Source of the DNA: JANQGH01 sp039177555
Lineage (GTDB): Bacteria > Pseudomonadota > Alphaproteobacteria > DSM-16000 > Inquilinaceae
Assembly (NCBI GenBank): GCA_039177555.1
Contig: JBCDFV010000037.1
Span: 1 to 42,293 of the forward strand
DNA length: 42,293 nt
Direction of reading: 5' to 3'
Shown here: in pieces, positions 25,947 through 35,101 of the stretch
How positions within the stretch are numbered: position 1 is the first letter of the stretch
How the letters are laid out: the number at the start of each line of letters is the position of its first letter
Program-made: the position numbers and the translations under genes
Notes under the pieces: generated by a model
What the model was told of the DNA's origin: nothing
What the model saw: the letters and a program-made list of their open reading frames with translations, nothing else
Database searches by the model: none

Positions 25947-27353
25947 TTACACGACGGTTGGAATCGCCAGCGCGCGTTCGATCAGGTCGCGTGCGTCGCT
26001 GTCGCCTTCCTGCAGCGCACGGCCAAAGGTTAGTAGCTTCTCGTCGGCCCAGGACGCGGCCACGATTTGCACCGTTACCGGCAGGCCGTCGCGACCAATG
26101 CCGACCGGCACGACCAGAACCGGGGACGCCGTCAACGACAACGGCGTCGTATAGGCCAGGCCGTTCCAGAAAGCCTGATCGTTCAGGGTCTCGCCATGTT
26201 TGGGCGCGACGGTCGGCGAGGATGGCCAGATCAGGAAATCATACGCCTCGAACAAGCGGTTGATCGACAGCCGATAGCCTTCCCACCGGCTCATCAATAG
26301 CTCGAAATCGCCTGCCGGCTTTTCCTGAAGCCTTCCAACGCTCTCGAGCCAGAAATTCATCGATGGCGAGATGTTTCTTGTGCCCGCGACATGAGCCAGG
26401 ACCTCGCGCAAAAGACGGCCCGCGTCGGCACTGAATAGCTGATAGGCGATTTCCTGGCCCTCGGCGATGATGCCGCCGAGGTCCGGCGTTTCGACGCGAT
26501 GCATCGGCTCCAGCGCTTTGCCGAAGGCGGTGACCACCGCCTCGATTTCAGGCTCCGGTGGTGCGATGGTCGCGCCGGTTGCGATGGCAATGCGGAAACC
26601 GTCGGGTTTCGGCGCCTGGTGCCGTGCGGTCACGCCGTCGGTCTTGGGGTCGTCCGGGTCGGTGCCGCTGACGATACCGAATATCAATTCCAGGTCACGG
26701 ACGCTGCGCGCCAGTGGCCCGAAGCGGCACATTTGGCCCTTCATACCGCTGCAGCCGAACAGGTAGCCGGCCATCGAAACCCGACCCAGCGAAGGGCGAT
26801 GGGCGAACAAGCCACAGCAATGGGCCGTGTTGCGACTGCCGCCACCAAAGTCGCTGCCGACGACGAAGGGCAGCCCCTTGGCCTTGACCAGCGCGGCACC
26901 ACCGCCCGTGCTACCGCCGGGCGCCCGTGTCGGATCGATCGGATTGTTGGTGCGCCCATAGAGCAGATTGTCGGTCTCGATCGAGGTGCCGATCTCCGGC
27001 GCGTTGGTCAGGCCGAGCAGGATGCCGCCAGCCTTCTCCAGGCGCCTGGCAAGGGTCGCGCTGAACGTCGAGACGTGATTTGCATAGCCCTTCGTACCAA
27101 ACGTCGTGATCCAGCCCTCGACCTCCAGACAGTCCTTCAAGCCATAGGGCAGGCCGGCGAGGGGGCCGGGCGACGGAGGATTGGCTTTCGCGCGCTGAAG
27201 CGCCTCATCGAGCCGTACCTGAGCAAACCCATTAATCGTTGGCTCGACCGCCGCGATCCGCTCGACATGGGCTTGAATAAGCTCGGCTGAGGTTGCCGCA
27301 CCGTCAGCAAGCAGTGCCCGTTGACCGGTCAGATCTAGGTCTGTCAGCTCCAC
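25947..27353 (-). CDS. Amidase signature family protein with altered nucleophile
   Basis: A 468-residue member of the amidase signature family, which hydrolyses amides with a Ser-cisSer-Lys triad. Lys73 (YGLKDCL) and the cis-Ser S148 (GGSTGG) are present. The nucleophile block, normally G-x-D-x-G-G-S-x-R, here reads GSDFGGGSRNTAHCCG: the Ser position is Gly172 (codon at 26838-26840) and a Ser follows at 173. The rest (GLFAHRPSLGRVS and the C-terminal SLTASPVLVVPVGIGRDGLPVTVQI) is normal. It may be inactive or use the displaced Ser. Start at ATG 27353. Not in an obvious operon. Confidence 0.85.
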   Translation of the reverse strand: MELTDLDLTGQRALLADGAATSAELIQAHVERIAAVEPTINGFAQVRLDEALQRAKANPPSPGPLAGLPYGLKDCLEVEGWITTFGTKGYANHVSTFSATLARRLEKAGGILLGLTNAPEIGTSIETDNLLYGRTNNPIDPTRAPGGSTGGGAALVKAKGLPFVVGSDFGGGSRNTAHCCGLFAHRPSLGRVSMAGYLFGCSGMKGQMCRFGPLARSVRDLELIFGIVSGTDPDDPKTDGVTARHQAPKPDGFRIAIATGATIAPPEPEIEAVVTAFGKALEPMHRVETPDLGGIIAEGQEIAYQLFSADAGRLLREVLAHVAGTRNISPSMNFWLESVGRLQEKPAGDFELLMSRWEGYRLSINRLFEAYDFLIWPSSPTVAPKHGETLNDQAFWNGLAYTTPLSLTASPVLVVPVGIGRDGLPVTVQIVAASWADEKLLTFGRALQEGDSDARDLIERALAIPTVV

Positions 27354-27444
27354 CCACTACCTCCGTGTTTGAAAGGTCTGACAATGGCCTGGCTTCCTCA
27401 AGACCTTTGACACGAGGCGTGTCCCAGAAGATCGAAGGCGCCAG

Positions 27445-29004
27445 TCAGGAGACCGAGAACTGCGTCATCATGCCTGAATCCTCGTGTTCCAGCACATGGC
27501 AATGCGCCATGTAGGGAAAGTTCGCTGGCGCCGCGAAAGGAAAGGTGACGAGGACTTCGGCGGAGCCTGCCGACTCAATATTAACAGTGTCTTTCCAGCC
27601 AGCCAGATACGCTGGGACCGATCCATCATTGTAGCGAACAACTCGGAATTGGCAGCCGTGAATGTGGATCGGATGCGCCATCTGGTCGGAGCCTTCGGAA
27701 ATCGACCAGCGCAGCGGCTGCCCACGCGGCACCGGGAAAGGCGTCATTTGCAAGGAGAACGGGACGCCGTTTATTCCGTTGGCCGCAAGTTGAGTTTGTT
27801 CTGAAAGGGCCGGTCCATCGGTAAACAATGACACCACTCGCTCGACCACGTTCGGGTCGGCGGGTCCATCCTGGCTCATCCCCATCAGGCCAGCGTTCCT
27901 CAGCGCCGCCATGCCCTGTTGGTCCATGCTCATGGTGGCCACAAGGTCCTGACTGACCGCCGGCAAGCTCGTCGGAATGGCTGGCAACGCGGCCAACTGG
28001 TCGGGAAGCCCGCCGTAGCCCCCCGACAGTTCTGGAACGATGGAAACGATGGAAAGCGTCTCATCGAATGGCGGTAGCCGCATGATCGGCTGGTCGACAG
28101 GTTCCGCAATCAGATCGAACGGCGTTCCATCCCTGGCATCGACGAGAACTTCGAACCGCTCACCGGCGTGAATTGGAAGTACTTTCAGTTCGACCGGCGC
28201 GTCCAGCAGCCCGCCATCGCTTGCGATGACGTAGAGCGACCTCCCGTCCGAGGCCGCCAGATTGTAGTTGCGCGCGTTTGAGCCATCGAGGATGCGAAAC
28301 CGCAGCCATCCCTGCGCTGTCCTGGCGATCGGCGCGCGGGCGCCGTTAACGAGCATCACATCGCCAAAGTAGCCCGTCGTGATGGCCGTTAGGTTCATGC
28401 GGTGGAAGATCTGCCCATCGGGCTGGAACCGGCGATCCTGAAGCACAAGGGGAATATCGTCAATCCCGTACCGCGACGGCAGACCGAGCTGATCGCTTTC
28501 GTCATCATCGATGAGGAACAGCCCGGCCAGGCCGCGTACAACCAATTCGGCGGTGGTCGGATAAACATGCGGATGATACCAGATGGTCGCCGCCGGCTGA
28601 GCAATCTCCAAAGGCGCTCGCCACGTCGATCCTGGCGTGATGACGGAGTGAGGCCCGCCATCCACATCTCCCGGCACGATTGCGCCGTGCCAATGCATGG
28701 TAATGTCTTGGTCAAGCGCATTGGCGACGCTCATGGTGACGTTGTCACCCCGCCGGACGCGAACCGTTGGCCCCAGATAATTGCCGTTGATTCCCAGAGT
28801 TGGGGTTGAGGTTCCGGGCAGGAAGGTCATGTGGCCTGACTGAGCGGTCAAAGAAATCTGACCATTGGCATCGGCACGAATTTCTGGCGGGATCGGCAAT
28901 GCTGGCCGTTCAGTGCCAGACACATGTGCCGACAGACGGATCGGGTCAGCCAACACAAGCGCCGCGCTGGCCGCCAAGATACTGCGTCGAGTTAGTCGCG
29001 CCAT
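27445..29004 (-). CDS. Tat-exported multicopper oxidase
   Basis: A 519-residue three-domain multicopper oxidase (CueO/bilirubin oxidase/laccase type). The N-terminus MARLTRRSILAASAALVLA is a Tat signal. Copper ligands are in order: DITMHWHGAIVPG, TIWYHPHVYPTT, HPIHIHGCQFRVV and MAHCHVLEHEDSGMM, the last giving the H-C-H of types 1 and 3 and an axial Met for type 1 copper. It oxidises phenols, metals (Cu+, Mn2+) or tetrapyrroles with reduction of O2 to water in the periplasm. A Met-rich stretch (MSMDQQGMAALRNAGLMGM, roughly residue 350) may bind Cu+, suggesting copper detoxification. AGGAGAGG precedes the ATG. Confidence 0.9.
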   Translation of the reverse strand: MARLTRRSILAASAALVLADPIRLSAHVSGTERPALPIPPEIRADANGQISLTAQSGHMTFLPGTSTPTLGINGNYLGPTVRVRRGDNVTMSVANALDQDITMHWHGAIVPGDVDGGPHSVITPGSTWRAPLEIAQPAATIWYHPHVYPTTAELVVRGLAGLFLIDDDESDQLGLPSRYGIDDIPLVLQDRRFQPDGQIFHRMNLTAITTGYFGDVMLVNGARAPIARTAQGWLRFRILDGSNARNYNLAASDGRSLYVIASDGGLLDAPVELKVLPIHAGERFEVLVDARDGTPFDLIAEPVDQPIMRLPPFDETLSIVSIVPELSGGYGGLPDQLAALPAIPTSLPAVSQDLVATMSMDQQGMAALRNAGLMGMSQDGPADPNVVERVVSLFTDGPALSEQTQLAANGINGVPFSLQMTPFPVPRGQPLRWSISEGSDQMAHPIHIHGCQFRVVRYNDGSVPAYLAGWKDTVNIESAGSAEVLVTFPFAAPANFPYMAHCHVLEHEDSGMMTQFSVS

Positions 29005-29219
29005 AATAGCCCCTCTCCTGCGGTTACTAATTTGAATAGTCTGAAGAGCCTAGCCAATACCATATCCCTGGAGCCGACATGGCAGAATATTCCACTGGCT
29101 CGCTTATCCTGCCCTCAAAAGCTCAATTTTGGCTGATTGACATGCTTGTGGAAAACCGGTCGATGGGTCTGGCCGGTGAAAGCAGCGCCGTTGGTTCTGC
29201 GACAGCACGTGCGCGGACA

Positions 29220-30380
29220 CTAAGGCGCCGGGACATGTGACGGCGTGGTCTGTTCCACGAAGGTTTGGGTGCCATTGTCGATCTGCAGGATGGTGACGCT
29301 TTTTCTTGGTATGCGGGTGCGATCGGCATAGCTGATCGTGCCGGTGACGCCCTGATAGCCGTCAATGGCGAACAAGCCGTCCGTCACCGATGACGGTTCG
29401 GCGGAACCGGCATTGCTGAGCCCCGCCGCCAGCAGCCCGACCGTGTCGTAGGCCAGCGCGGAAAATGCAGTCGGCGTCTCGCCGGGCACGGCGGCTTCGT
29501 AGGCCGCGATGAAGTCTGCGACGGCAGGGTCTTGCGTATCCGCGCCAAGATAGACATGGGTGGTGAAATAGACGTCGGCGACATCCGGGTGGGCCGACCA
29601 GGTAGAGGCCGAATCGTATCCGTCGCCGCCGAAGATGGGGCCCGTGAAGCCGGTCGCCCTGATGATCGGGATCATGACCGCGGCGTCGTCGGCGGACTCC
29701 ACGCTCAGGAACACCAGGTCGGCGCCGCCGATCTCGGGAACGCTCGGGTTGGCGCTGCGCGGCGCGATCGCTTCGCTGGCGGCCACCGTACCGCCCAAAC
29801 CTTGAAAGGCGGTGGTGAAATAGCCGTGCAGCAGCCGCGTGTAGATGTGGTCCGGATCGAACAGGATCAGCGCATTGCGCGCGCCCAGCCGGCCATGGGC
29901 GTACTCTGCCGCGGCCGCGGCCTGGACGTTGTCCCCAAAGGCAGCGAGGAAGAGATAGGTCGGCACCTGCTCCGGCAGGCGCGGCGACGTCGCACCGCTG
30001 GTGACAAAGACGTGCGACGCGGCGGCCGAGGCGCGCCCCGCCGCCAGCGCGTTGTTGCTGTCGGACAGGCCGAACAGGGCCGAGATCCCCGGGTGTTCGC
30101 GTAAGGCCGCAGGCACCAGTGTCGTCCAGGCATCGGCGTCGCTGTCGCCGTCCACCTCGATCAGTTCGAGTGACCGCCCCAGCACGCCACCGGACGCATT
30201 AATGGTCTCGGCGGCCAGTCTCGCGCCGTGCAGCGCCGGCGCACCGAAGAAAGTCTGCGGTCCCGACGTGTTGAAGAGGGCCCCGAGCTGAACCGGCGGG
30301 TCTTGGGCCAGGGCTGCGGGACCGGCCCCAAGTACCGACAGTGTCATGGCGGCGCCGATCAGGGTGCGTCTTGAGATCAT
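29220..30380 (-). CDS. Periplasmic substrate-binding protein (LivK/Peripla_BP_6 type)
   Basis: A 386-residue binding protein of the branched-chain amino acid/amide ABC transporter class. A signal peptide (MISRRTLIGAAMTLSVLG...ALAQD) contains a twin-arginine. The two-lobed fold is recognised from QLGALFNTSGPQTFFGAPALHGARLAAETINASGGVLG (usual PLSGxxxxxGxxxxxGxxLAxxxINxxGGixG) and later FSALAYDTVGLLAAGLSNAG. No membrane or ATPase subunits are nearby, so it is an orphan component or a receptor. The ligand is not predictable. Divergent from the acetoacetate decarboxylase gene. Confidence 0.88.
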   Translation of the reverse strand: MISRRTLIGAAMTLSVLGAGPAALAQDPPVQLGALFNTSGPQTFFGAPALHGARLAAETINASGGVLGRSLELIEVDGDSDADAWTTLVPAALREHPGISALFGLSDSNNALAAGRASAAASHVFVTSGATSPRLPEQVPTYLFLAAFGDNVQAAAAAEYAHGRLGARNALILFDPDHIYTRLLHGYFTTAFQGLGGTVAASEAIAPRSANPSVPEIGGADLVFLSVESADDAAVMIPIIRATGFTGPIFGGDGYDSASTWSAHPDVADVYFTTHVYLGADTQDPAVADFIAAYEAAVPGETPTAFSALAYDTVGLLAAGLSNAGSAEPSSVTDGLFAIDGYQGVTGTISYADRTRIPRKSVTILQIDNGTQTFVEQTTPSHVPAP

Positions 30381-30592
30381 GACTGGCCTCCTGGGTCTCC
30401 GTTCGCGGTCACCTGGCTAACCGGACGATACAACCGTTAAGGAGAGCGTTCCAGGAAACTTCAATCACGCGCGGCGTGGTGTGCCGGGGTACCGTTGCCC
30501 GTGTGTCCGACCTGTCAGTAATGGTGGTTGGCCTCGTTGGCATTGTCGGCGACAGTGGTCATCCGGAAGAAACGGCAAGCGGGACCACGACC

Positions 30593-31333
30593 ATGAAGGC
30601 GAGTGACGTAAGAGAGCGGGCGTTTTCGATGCCCCTGGCCAGCCCGTCCTATCCGAAGGGCCCATATCGGTTTGTCGATCGTGAGTTCTTTATCGTCACC
30701 TACCGAACCTACCCGGAGGCCCTGCGCCAGGTCGTGCCGGAGCCGTTGGAGATCAAGGACCCGCTGGTGAAGTACGAGTTCATCAAGATGCCGGATTCCA
30801 CCGGCTGGGGCGCCTTTTGCGAGTCGGGGCAGGTGATCGCGGTTGAATTCGAAGGCCAAGCGGGCGGGTTCGTCCATGGCATGTACTTAAACGAGGGCTC
30901 ACCGATATCGGGCGGCCGCGAAATCTGGGGTTTTCCGAAGAAGCTGGCCGAACCGACGCTGACGGTGGAAAAGGACACGCTGCTCGGAACGCTCGATTAC
31001 GGTCCCGTGCGGGTCGCCACAGGCACCATGGGCTATAAGCATGAGACCACCGATCTAGCCGGTATGAAAACGGCCCTGGAGGCGCCGAACTTTCTGTTGA
31101 AGATCATCCCGGACGTCGATTGCCGGCCGAAGGTGTGCCAACTGGTCCGCTATTTCTACGAGGATCTGACCATCAAGGGCGCCTGGCGCGGCCCGGCGGC
31201 CCTGGAACTGTACCGCCACGCGCTTGCCCCGGTCGCCAACCTGCCGGTTTTGGAGGTCATCTCCGGCGTCCACATCCTGACCGACCTGACCCTGGGACTG
31301 GGTGAGGTGGTGCATGATTACCTGGTCGAGTGA
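30593..31333 (+). CDS. adc: Acetoacetate decarboxylase
   Basis: A 246-residue protein highly like clostridial acetoacetate decarboxylase, which converts acetoacetate to acetone and CO2 through a Schiff base. The N-terminus SMPLASPSYPKGPYRF and KYEFIKMPDSTG are nearly identical to the known enzyme. The Schiff-base Lys and its pKa-perturbing neighbour are K116 and K117 in GREIWGFPKKLAEP. ATG at 30593 begins MKASDVRERAFSMPL, matching the family start; the upstream frame is not used. Acetoacetate could come from the HMG-CoA lyase gene 7 kb downstream. Confidence 0.92.
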   Translation: MKASDVRERAFSMPLASPSYPKGPYRFVDREFFIVTYRTYPEALRQVVPEPLEIKDPLVKYEFIKMPDSTGWGAFCESGQVIAVEFEGQAGGFVHGMYLNEGSPISGGREIWGFPKKLAEPTLTVEKDTLLGTLDYGPVRVATGTMGYKHETTDLAGMKTALEAPNFLLKIIPDVDCRPKVCQLVRYFYEDLTIKGAWRGPAALELYRHALAPVANLPVLEVISGVHILTDLTLGLGEVVHDYLVE

Positions 31334-31401
31334 ACGGGATCGTCGTCGCGGTTCTTCGCCTACCTGCCGTCTGCATGTGGCGCGGTGATGAGTCTTGACG
31401 T

Positions 31402-32202
31402 TCAGACCAGACCTGTCGCCAGGCGCGCCGCCTGATGTGCGGGCACAATCCTAAAGTCTAGGGCTAACGCCAGTTTCAGGATCTTTTCCAGGACAGACAT
31501 CCGGTGGGCATCGATGCCCGTGACATGGGCGTGACAGATAATGGTCACGAAGCCCCTTTCACGCGCGACATTGCGGATGATCTTGCTCCAAAAGCCAGCC
31601 AGGTCGCCCGGGTGGCGGCAGCCGTTCCCGGCCAGAAAGTAGTGGACCGCATCGATCATGAACCATTGCCAGGGGATGCTGACGAGGCCGTTCGGCAACC
31701 GCTTGATGCGATCGCCCGAATAGTCGTCGGCCCCCGCTGGAACGTCGGGTGGCATCGCCTGATCGACGCTGCTGTCAAAAGACAAGCCGAGTTCTCCCAA
31801 GATCTGGTGGCCATAGGGGCCAATCCTGCCGCCGGGCGCGCGAAACCCGGCCGGCTGGACGCCGCGCAGCTTTAGAACCTGCAAACCATCATTCACAAAT
31901 TGCCGGGCGGTCAGTGCGGGGAGATCCGCGAACGTCTCATGAATCCAACCATGCAGACCAATTTCGTGACCTCCCATCAGCAGCGACTCGATGGTGTCGC
32001 CGTAGTGGAGGGCGCTCCAGCCTTCGACGAAGAATGTTGCGTGCAGATCGTACGTCTCAAGCAGGCGAAGGATGTTCGGAAAACCAACCGTAATCCCGGG
32101 CGCATCGGGATCAGGGGCGGCCGATTTGCCGAGAAAGACGTTACGTGCCTCGCCCATGTTGTCGAACGTCAAGCACAGAACCGGCTTATCCAGCTCTACC
32201 AT
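31402..32202 (-). CDS. Polysaccharide deacetylase (NodB domain) family protein
   Basis: A 266-residue NodB-fold protein. Motif 1 reads CLTFDNMG: the catalytic-base Asp is kept, but the metal-binding second Asp is Asn. Motif 2 has GHEIGLHGWIHETFADL, in place of H-(S/T)-x-x-H, and motif 3 reads PAGFRAPGGRIG. Without a signal peptide it is probably cytoplasmic, like PuuE-type relatives that act on cyclic amides rather than glycans. Substrate unknown. ATG at 32202; convergent with the decarboxylase gene. Confidence 0.82.
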   Translation of the reverse strand: MVELDKPVLCLTFDNMGEARNVFLGKSAAPDPDAPGITVGFPNILRLLETYDLHATFFVEGWSALHYGDTIESLLMGGHEIGLHGWIHETFADLPALTARQFVNDGLQVLKLRGVQPAGFRAPGGRIGPYGHQILGELGLSFDSSVDQAMPPDVPAGADDYSGDRIKRLPNGLVSIPWQWFMIDAVHYFLAGNGCRHPGDLAGFWSKIIRNVARERGFVTIICHAHVTGIDAHRMSVLEKILKLALALDFRIVPAHQAARLATGLV

Positions 32203-32352
32203 TGCAATCCCCTTTTGAGTTCCGGCGATGGTCTATTGCCCCGGCCAACTGGGATGCGATTGCCGGCCCTGCGAACCGCGAACCAGTTGGCGCAGCCTGC
32301 GCGGTGATGATGGCCGCAGCCCGGGCGGCCCCTATCGCGTGCCGGGCGCGCG

Positions 32353-33336
32353 TCAACCGTTCAGTACCGGCCCAAAGACCGAAGCGTCCACATTTCCGCC
32401 CGTCATCACCACGCCCACCTTGCGCTCTGGATGGCGCTCGCGCTCTTGCATCAGCGCCGCCAATCCCGCCGCTCCGGCCCCTTCGGCCACATTATGGGTG
32501 TCGGTGAAGAACGCGCGCATGGCTTCGGCGATCTCGTCGTCGGTCACCTGGACGATCCGAGCCGCATAGGCGTTGATGAGGGCAACGGCTTCGGCCATCG
32601 GGGTGCGACAGGCCATACCGTCGGCGAGTTCGGTGGCGGCGCGGTTGGTGGAGATGGGGTGCCCTTGGGTGAAGGAGAGGGCGTAGCAGGGCGCGCCGGT
32701 CGAGACGACGCCGACGATTTCGGTCTTCAGGCCCAGCGCCTCGCGCGCGGCGATCATGCCGCAGATGCCGGAGCCGAGGCCGATGGGCACATAGACGGTC
32801 TCCAGGTCCGGCTGTGCGCGCAGGAACTCAAGAGAGTAGGTGCCAACACCGCGCACCAGCAGCGGGTGGAAGCTGGGCACACGGTGAAGCCCGCGCTCCG
32901 CCACCAGCGTGTCCAGATGATCCACGGCTTCTTGGAAATCCGCGCCATGCTCCACCAACTCCGCACCCAGCGCCGCCATCGCCGCGTTCTTCTCGCGGCT
33001 GTTGCAGTGCGGCACGACGATGGTGCAAGGCAGGCCGTGGCGGGCGCAGGCGAAGGCCAGAGATTGGCCGTGATTGCCGCGCGTGGCGCTGACGATGCCG
33101 GGGCAATCCGGTTGGCGGCGCCTTAAGTCGTCGATGTAGACCAGGCCGCCGCGCACCTTGAACGCGCCAACCGGCAGATGGTTCTCATGCTTGACCCAAA
33201 CCTCGGCGCCCGTGCGCTGGCATAACAGCGGCCAGCGTATCTGTGGCGTTGGCGGCAGGATTGGGCGGATGAGGGCGGCTGCGTCCTCAAGCTCATCCAG
33301 GCTGGGCATGGCAGGGGCCGTCATAGTCGCTGTCAT
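32353..33336 (-). CDS. PLP-dependent serine/threonine dehydratase-like protein
   Basis: A 327-residue fold-type II PLP enzyme, the length of catabolic threonine dehydratase without the regulatory ACT domain. The PLP Lys is in NHLPVGAFKVRGGLV, the Asn loop is SATRGNHGQSLAF and the phosphate-binding glycine loop is IGLGSGICGMIAA (usual GGGG). TGGNVD is near the end, as in SGGNxD. It would deaminate threonine or serine (or a related hydroxy amino acid) to a 2-oxoacid. ATG at 33336 begins MTATMTAPAMPSLDE; the long open frame further upstream is a shadow without family similarity. Divergent from the leucine-catabolism operon. Confidence 0.85.
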   Translation of the reverse strand: MTATMTAPAMPSLDELEDAAALIRPILPPTPQIRWPLLCQRTGAEVWVKHENHLPVGAFKVRGGLVYIDDLRRRQPDCPGIVSATRGNHGQSLAFACARHGLPCTIVVPHCNSREKNAAMAALGAELVEHGADFQEAVDHLDTLVAERGLHRVPSFHPLLVRGVGTYSLEFLRAQPDLETVYVPIGLGSGICGMIAAREALGLKTEIVGVVSTGAPCYALSFTQGHPISTNRAATELADGMACRTPMAEAVALINAYAARIVQVTDDEIAEAMRAFFTDTHNVAEGAGAAGLAALMQERERHPERKVGVVMTGGNVDASVFGPVLNG

Positions 33337-33489
33337 GAGCCCAGGGTCGGCTGGATCGAGCGGCGATGCAATGCCGAACCGGCCGCAGCACGGCACCCGT
33401 GCCATGCGCGCTTTTGCCTGGACGGCTCGGCATGGCGGCGACAGGATGTTGCCGGACCGACTCTCCGTTGCCTGCGCCGCCGAGGTTGC

Positions 33490-35097
33490 ATGACTTCCAT
33501 CAAATCCGCCGTCGATACCCGATCGGAGGATTTTCGCCGCAATCAGGCCGCCATGCAGGCATTGGTCGACGATCTGAAGGCGAAGGCTGCGGTGATCCGG
33601 CAAGGCGGCGGCGAGAACGCGCGGGACCGCCACACCGGGCGCGGCAAGTTGCTGCCGCGCGACCGGGTCGACCAGCTGATCGATCCGGGCGCGCCGTTTC
33701 TGGAACTGAGCCAGTTCGCGGGCCACGAGGTCTATGACGATGTCGTCCCGGCCGCCGGCATCATCACCGGCATCGGGCGGGTGCAGGGTACGGACTGCGT
33801 CATCGTCGCCAACGACGCGACGGTGAAAGGCGGCACCTACTATCCACTGACGGTGAAGAAGCATATCCGGGCGCAGGAGATTGCGAGCGAGAACCGTTTG
33901 CCCTGCATCTATCTCGTGGACTCCGGTGGCGCCTTTTTACCGCGCCAGGACGAGGTCTTCCCCGATCGCGACCATTTCGGTCGCATCTTCTTCAACCAGG
34001 CCCGCCTGTCCGGCGACGGCATACCGCAGATCGCCGTCGTTATGGGCAGTTGCACGGCGGGCGGTGCCTACGTGCCGGCCATGTCGGACGAGAGCATCAT
34101 CGTGAAGGGCCAGGGCACGATCTTCCTGGGCGGCCCGCCTTTGGTGAAGGCGGCGACGGGCGAGGTTGTCTCGGCGGAGGAACTGGGCGGCGCCGACGTG
34201 CACGCCAAGATCTCCGGCGTCACCGACCACTACGCCCGCGACGATGCCCATGCGCTGGCCATCGCGCGGCGCATCGTCGGCACCTTGAACCGGTCGAAGC
34301 CGGCCGGTCCCGTCCTGCGCGACCCGGAACCGCCGCTCTATGACCCGCAGGAAATCTACGGCATCGTCGGCACCGATCTGCGCAAGCCCTATGACGTGCG
34401 CGAGGTGATCGCCCGCATCGTCGACGGCAGCGTGTTCGACGAGTTCAAGCAGCTTTACGGCACGACCTTGATCACCGGCTTTGCCCATATCCACGGCATG
34501 CCGGTCGGCATCGTCGCCAACAACGGCATCCTGTTTTCCGAAAGTGCCTTGAAGGGCGCGCACTTCATTGAGCTGTGCGACCAGCGCGGCATTCCACTGG
34601 TGTTCCTGCAAAACATCACCGGCTTCATGATCGGCCGAAAGTACGAGGCCGGCGGCATCGCGAAGGACGGTGCCAAGATGGTCACCGCCGTGGCCTGTGC
34701 CGGCGTGCCCAAGATCACCATGATCCTTGGCGGCAGCTTCGGCGCCGGCAATTACGGCATGTGCGGCCGGGCCTATGGCCCGCGCCTGTTATGGATGTGG
34801 CCGGGCGCGCGCATCTCCGTCATGGGTGGCGAGCAGGCCGCCAGCGTGCTGGCCCAGGTGAAGCGAGACAGGATGGAGGCGGGCGGCGAGAGCTGGAGCG
34901 ACGAGGAGGAGGCAGCGTTCAAGGCCCCGATCCTCGACCAGTACGAACATCAGGGCCATCCCTACTACGCCAGCGCGCGGCTTTGGGACGACGGCATCCT
35001 CGACCCGGCTGAAAGCCGCACCGTGCTGGCGCTTTCCTTGGCCGCCAGCTTGAATGCGCCGATCGAGCGCGGCCGTTTCGGCGTTTTCAGGATGTGA
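33490..35097 (+). CDS. mccB: Methylcrotonoyl-CoA carboxylase, carboxyltransferase (beta) subunit
   Basis: A 535-residue carboxyltransferase of leucine/isovalerate breakdown, which moves CO2 from biotin to 3-methylcrotonyl-CoA. Characteristic blocks are NARDRHTGRGKLLPRDRVDQLIDPG, GVTDHYARDDAHALAIAR and the second-domain IPLVFLQNITGFMIGRKYEAGGIAKDGAKMV, followed by GGSFGAGNYGMCGRAYGPRLLWMWPGARISVMGGEQAA, typical of MCC-beta rather than propionyl-CoA carboxylase. ATG at 33490 follows CGAGG. The next gene starts 4 bp after the stop, so it is the first gene of a liu-type operon. Confidence 0.95.
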   Translation: MTSIKSAVDTRSEDFRRNQAAMQALVDDLKAKAAVIRQGGGENARDRHTGRGKLLPRDRVDQLIDPGAPFLELSQFAGHEVYDDVVPAAGIITGIGRVQGTDCVIVANDATVKGGTYYPLTVKKHIRAQEIASENRLPCIYLVDSGGAFLPRQDEVFPDRDHFGRIFFNQARLSGDGIPQIAVVMGSCTAGGAYVPAMSDESIIVKGQGTIFLGGPPLVKAATGEVVSAEELGGADVHAKISGVTDHYARDDAHALAIARRIVGTLNRSKPAGPVLRDPEPPLYDPQEIYGIVGTDLRKPYDVREVIARIVDGSVFDEFKQLYGTTLITGFAHIHGMPVGIVANNGILFSESALKGAHFIELCDQRGIPLVFLQNITGFMIGRKYEAGGIAKDGAKMVTAVACAGVPKITMILGGSFGAGNYGMCGRAYGPRLLWMWPGARISVMGGEQAASVLAQVKRDRMEAGGESWSDEEEAAFKAPILDQYEHQGHPYYASARLWDDGILDPAESRTVLALSLAASLNAPIERGRFGVFRM

Positions 35098-35101
35098 GTT
35101 C

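Noticed and set aside
27445..29004. GGTGAC-GTT-GTCACC inverted repeat as a CRP site inside the multicopper oxidase gene
   Set aside because: The half-sites are separated by 5 bp rather than 6 and the repeat lies within coding sequence.
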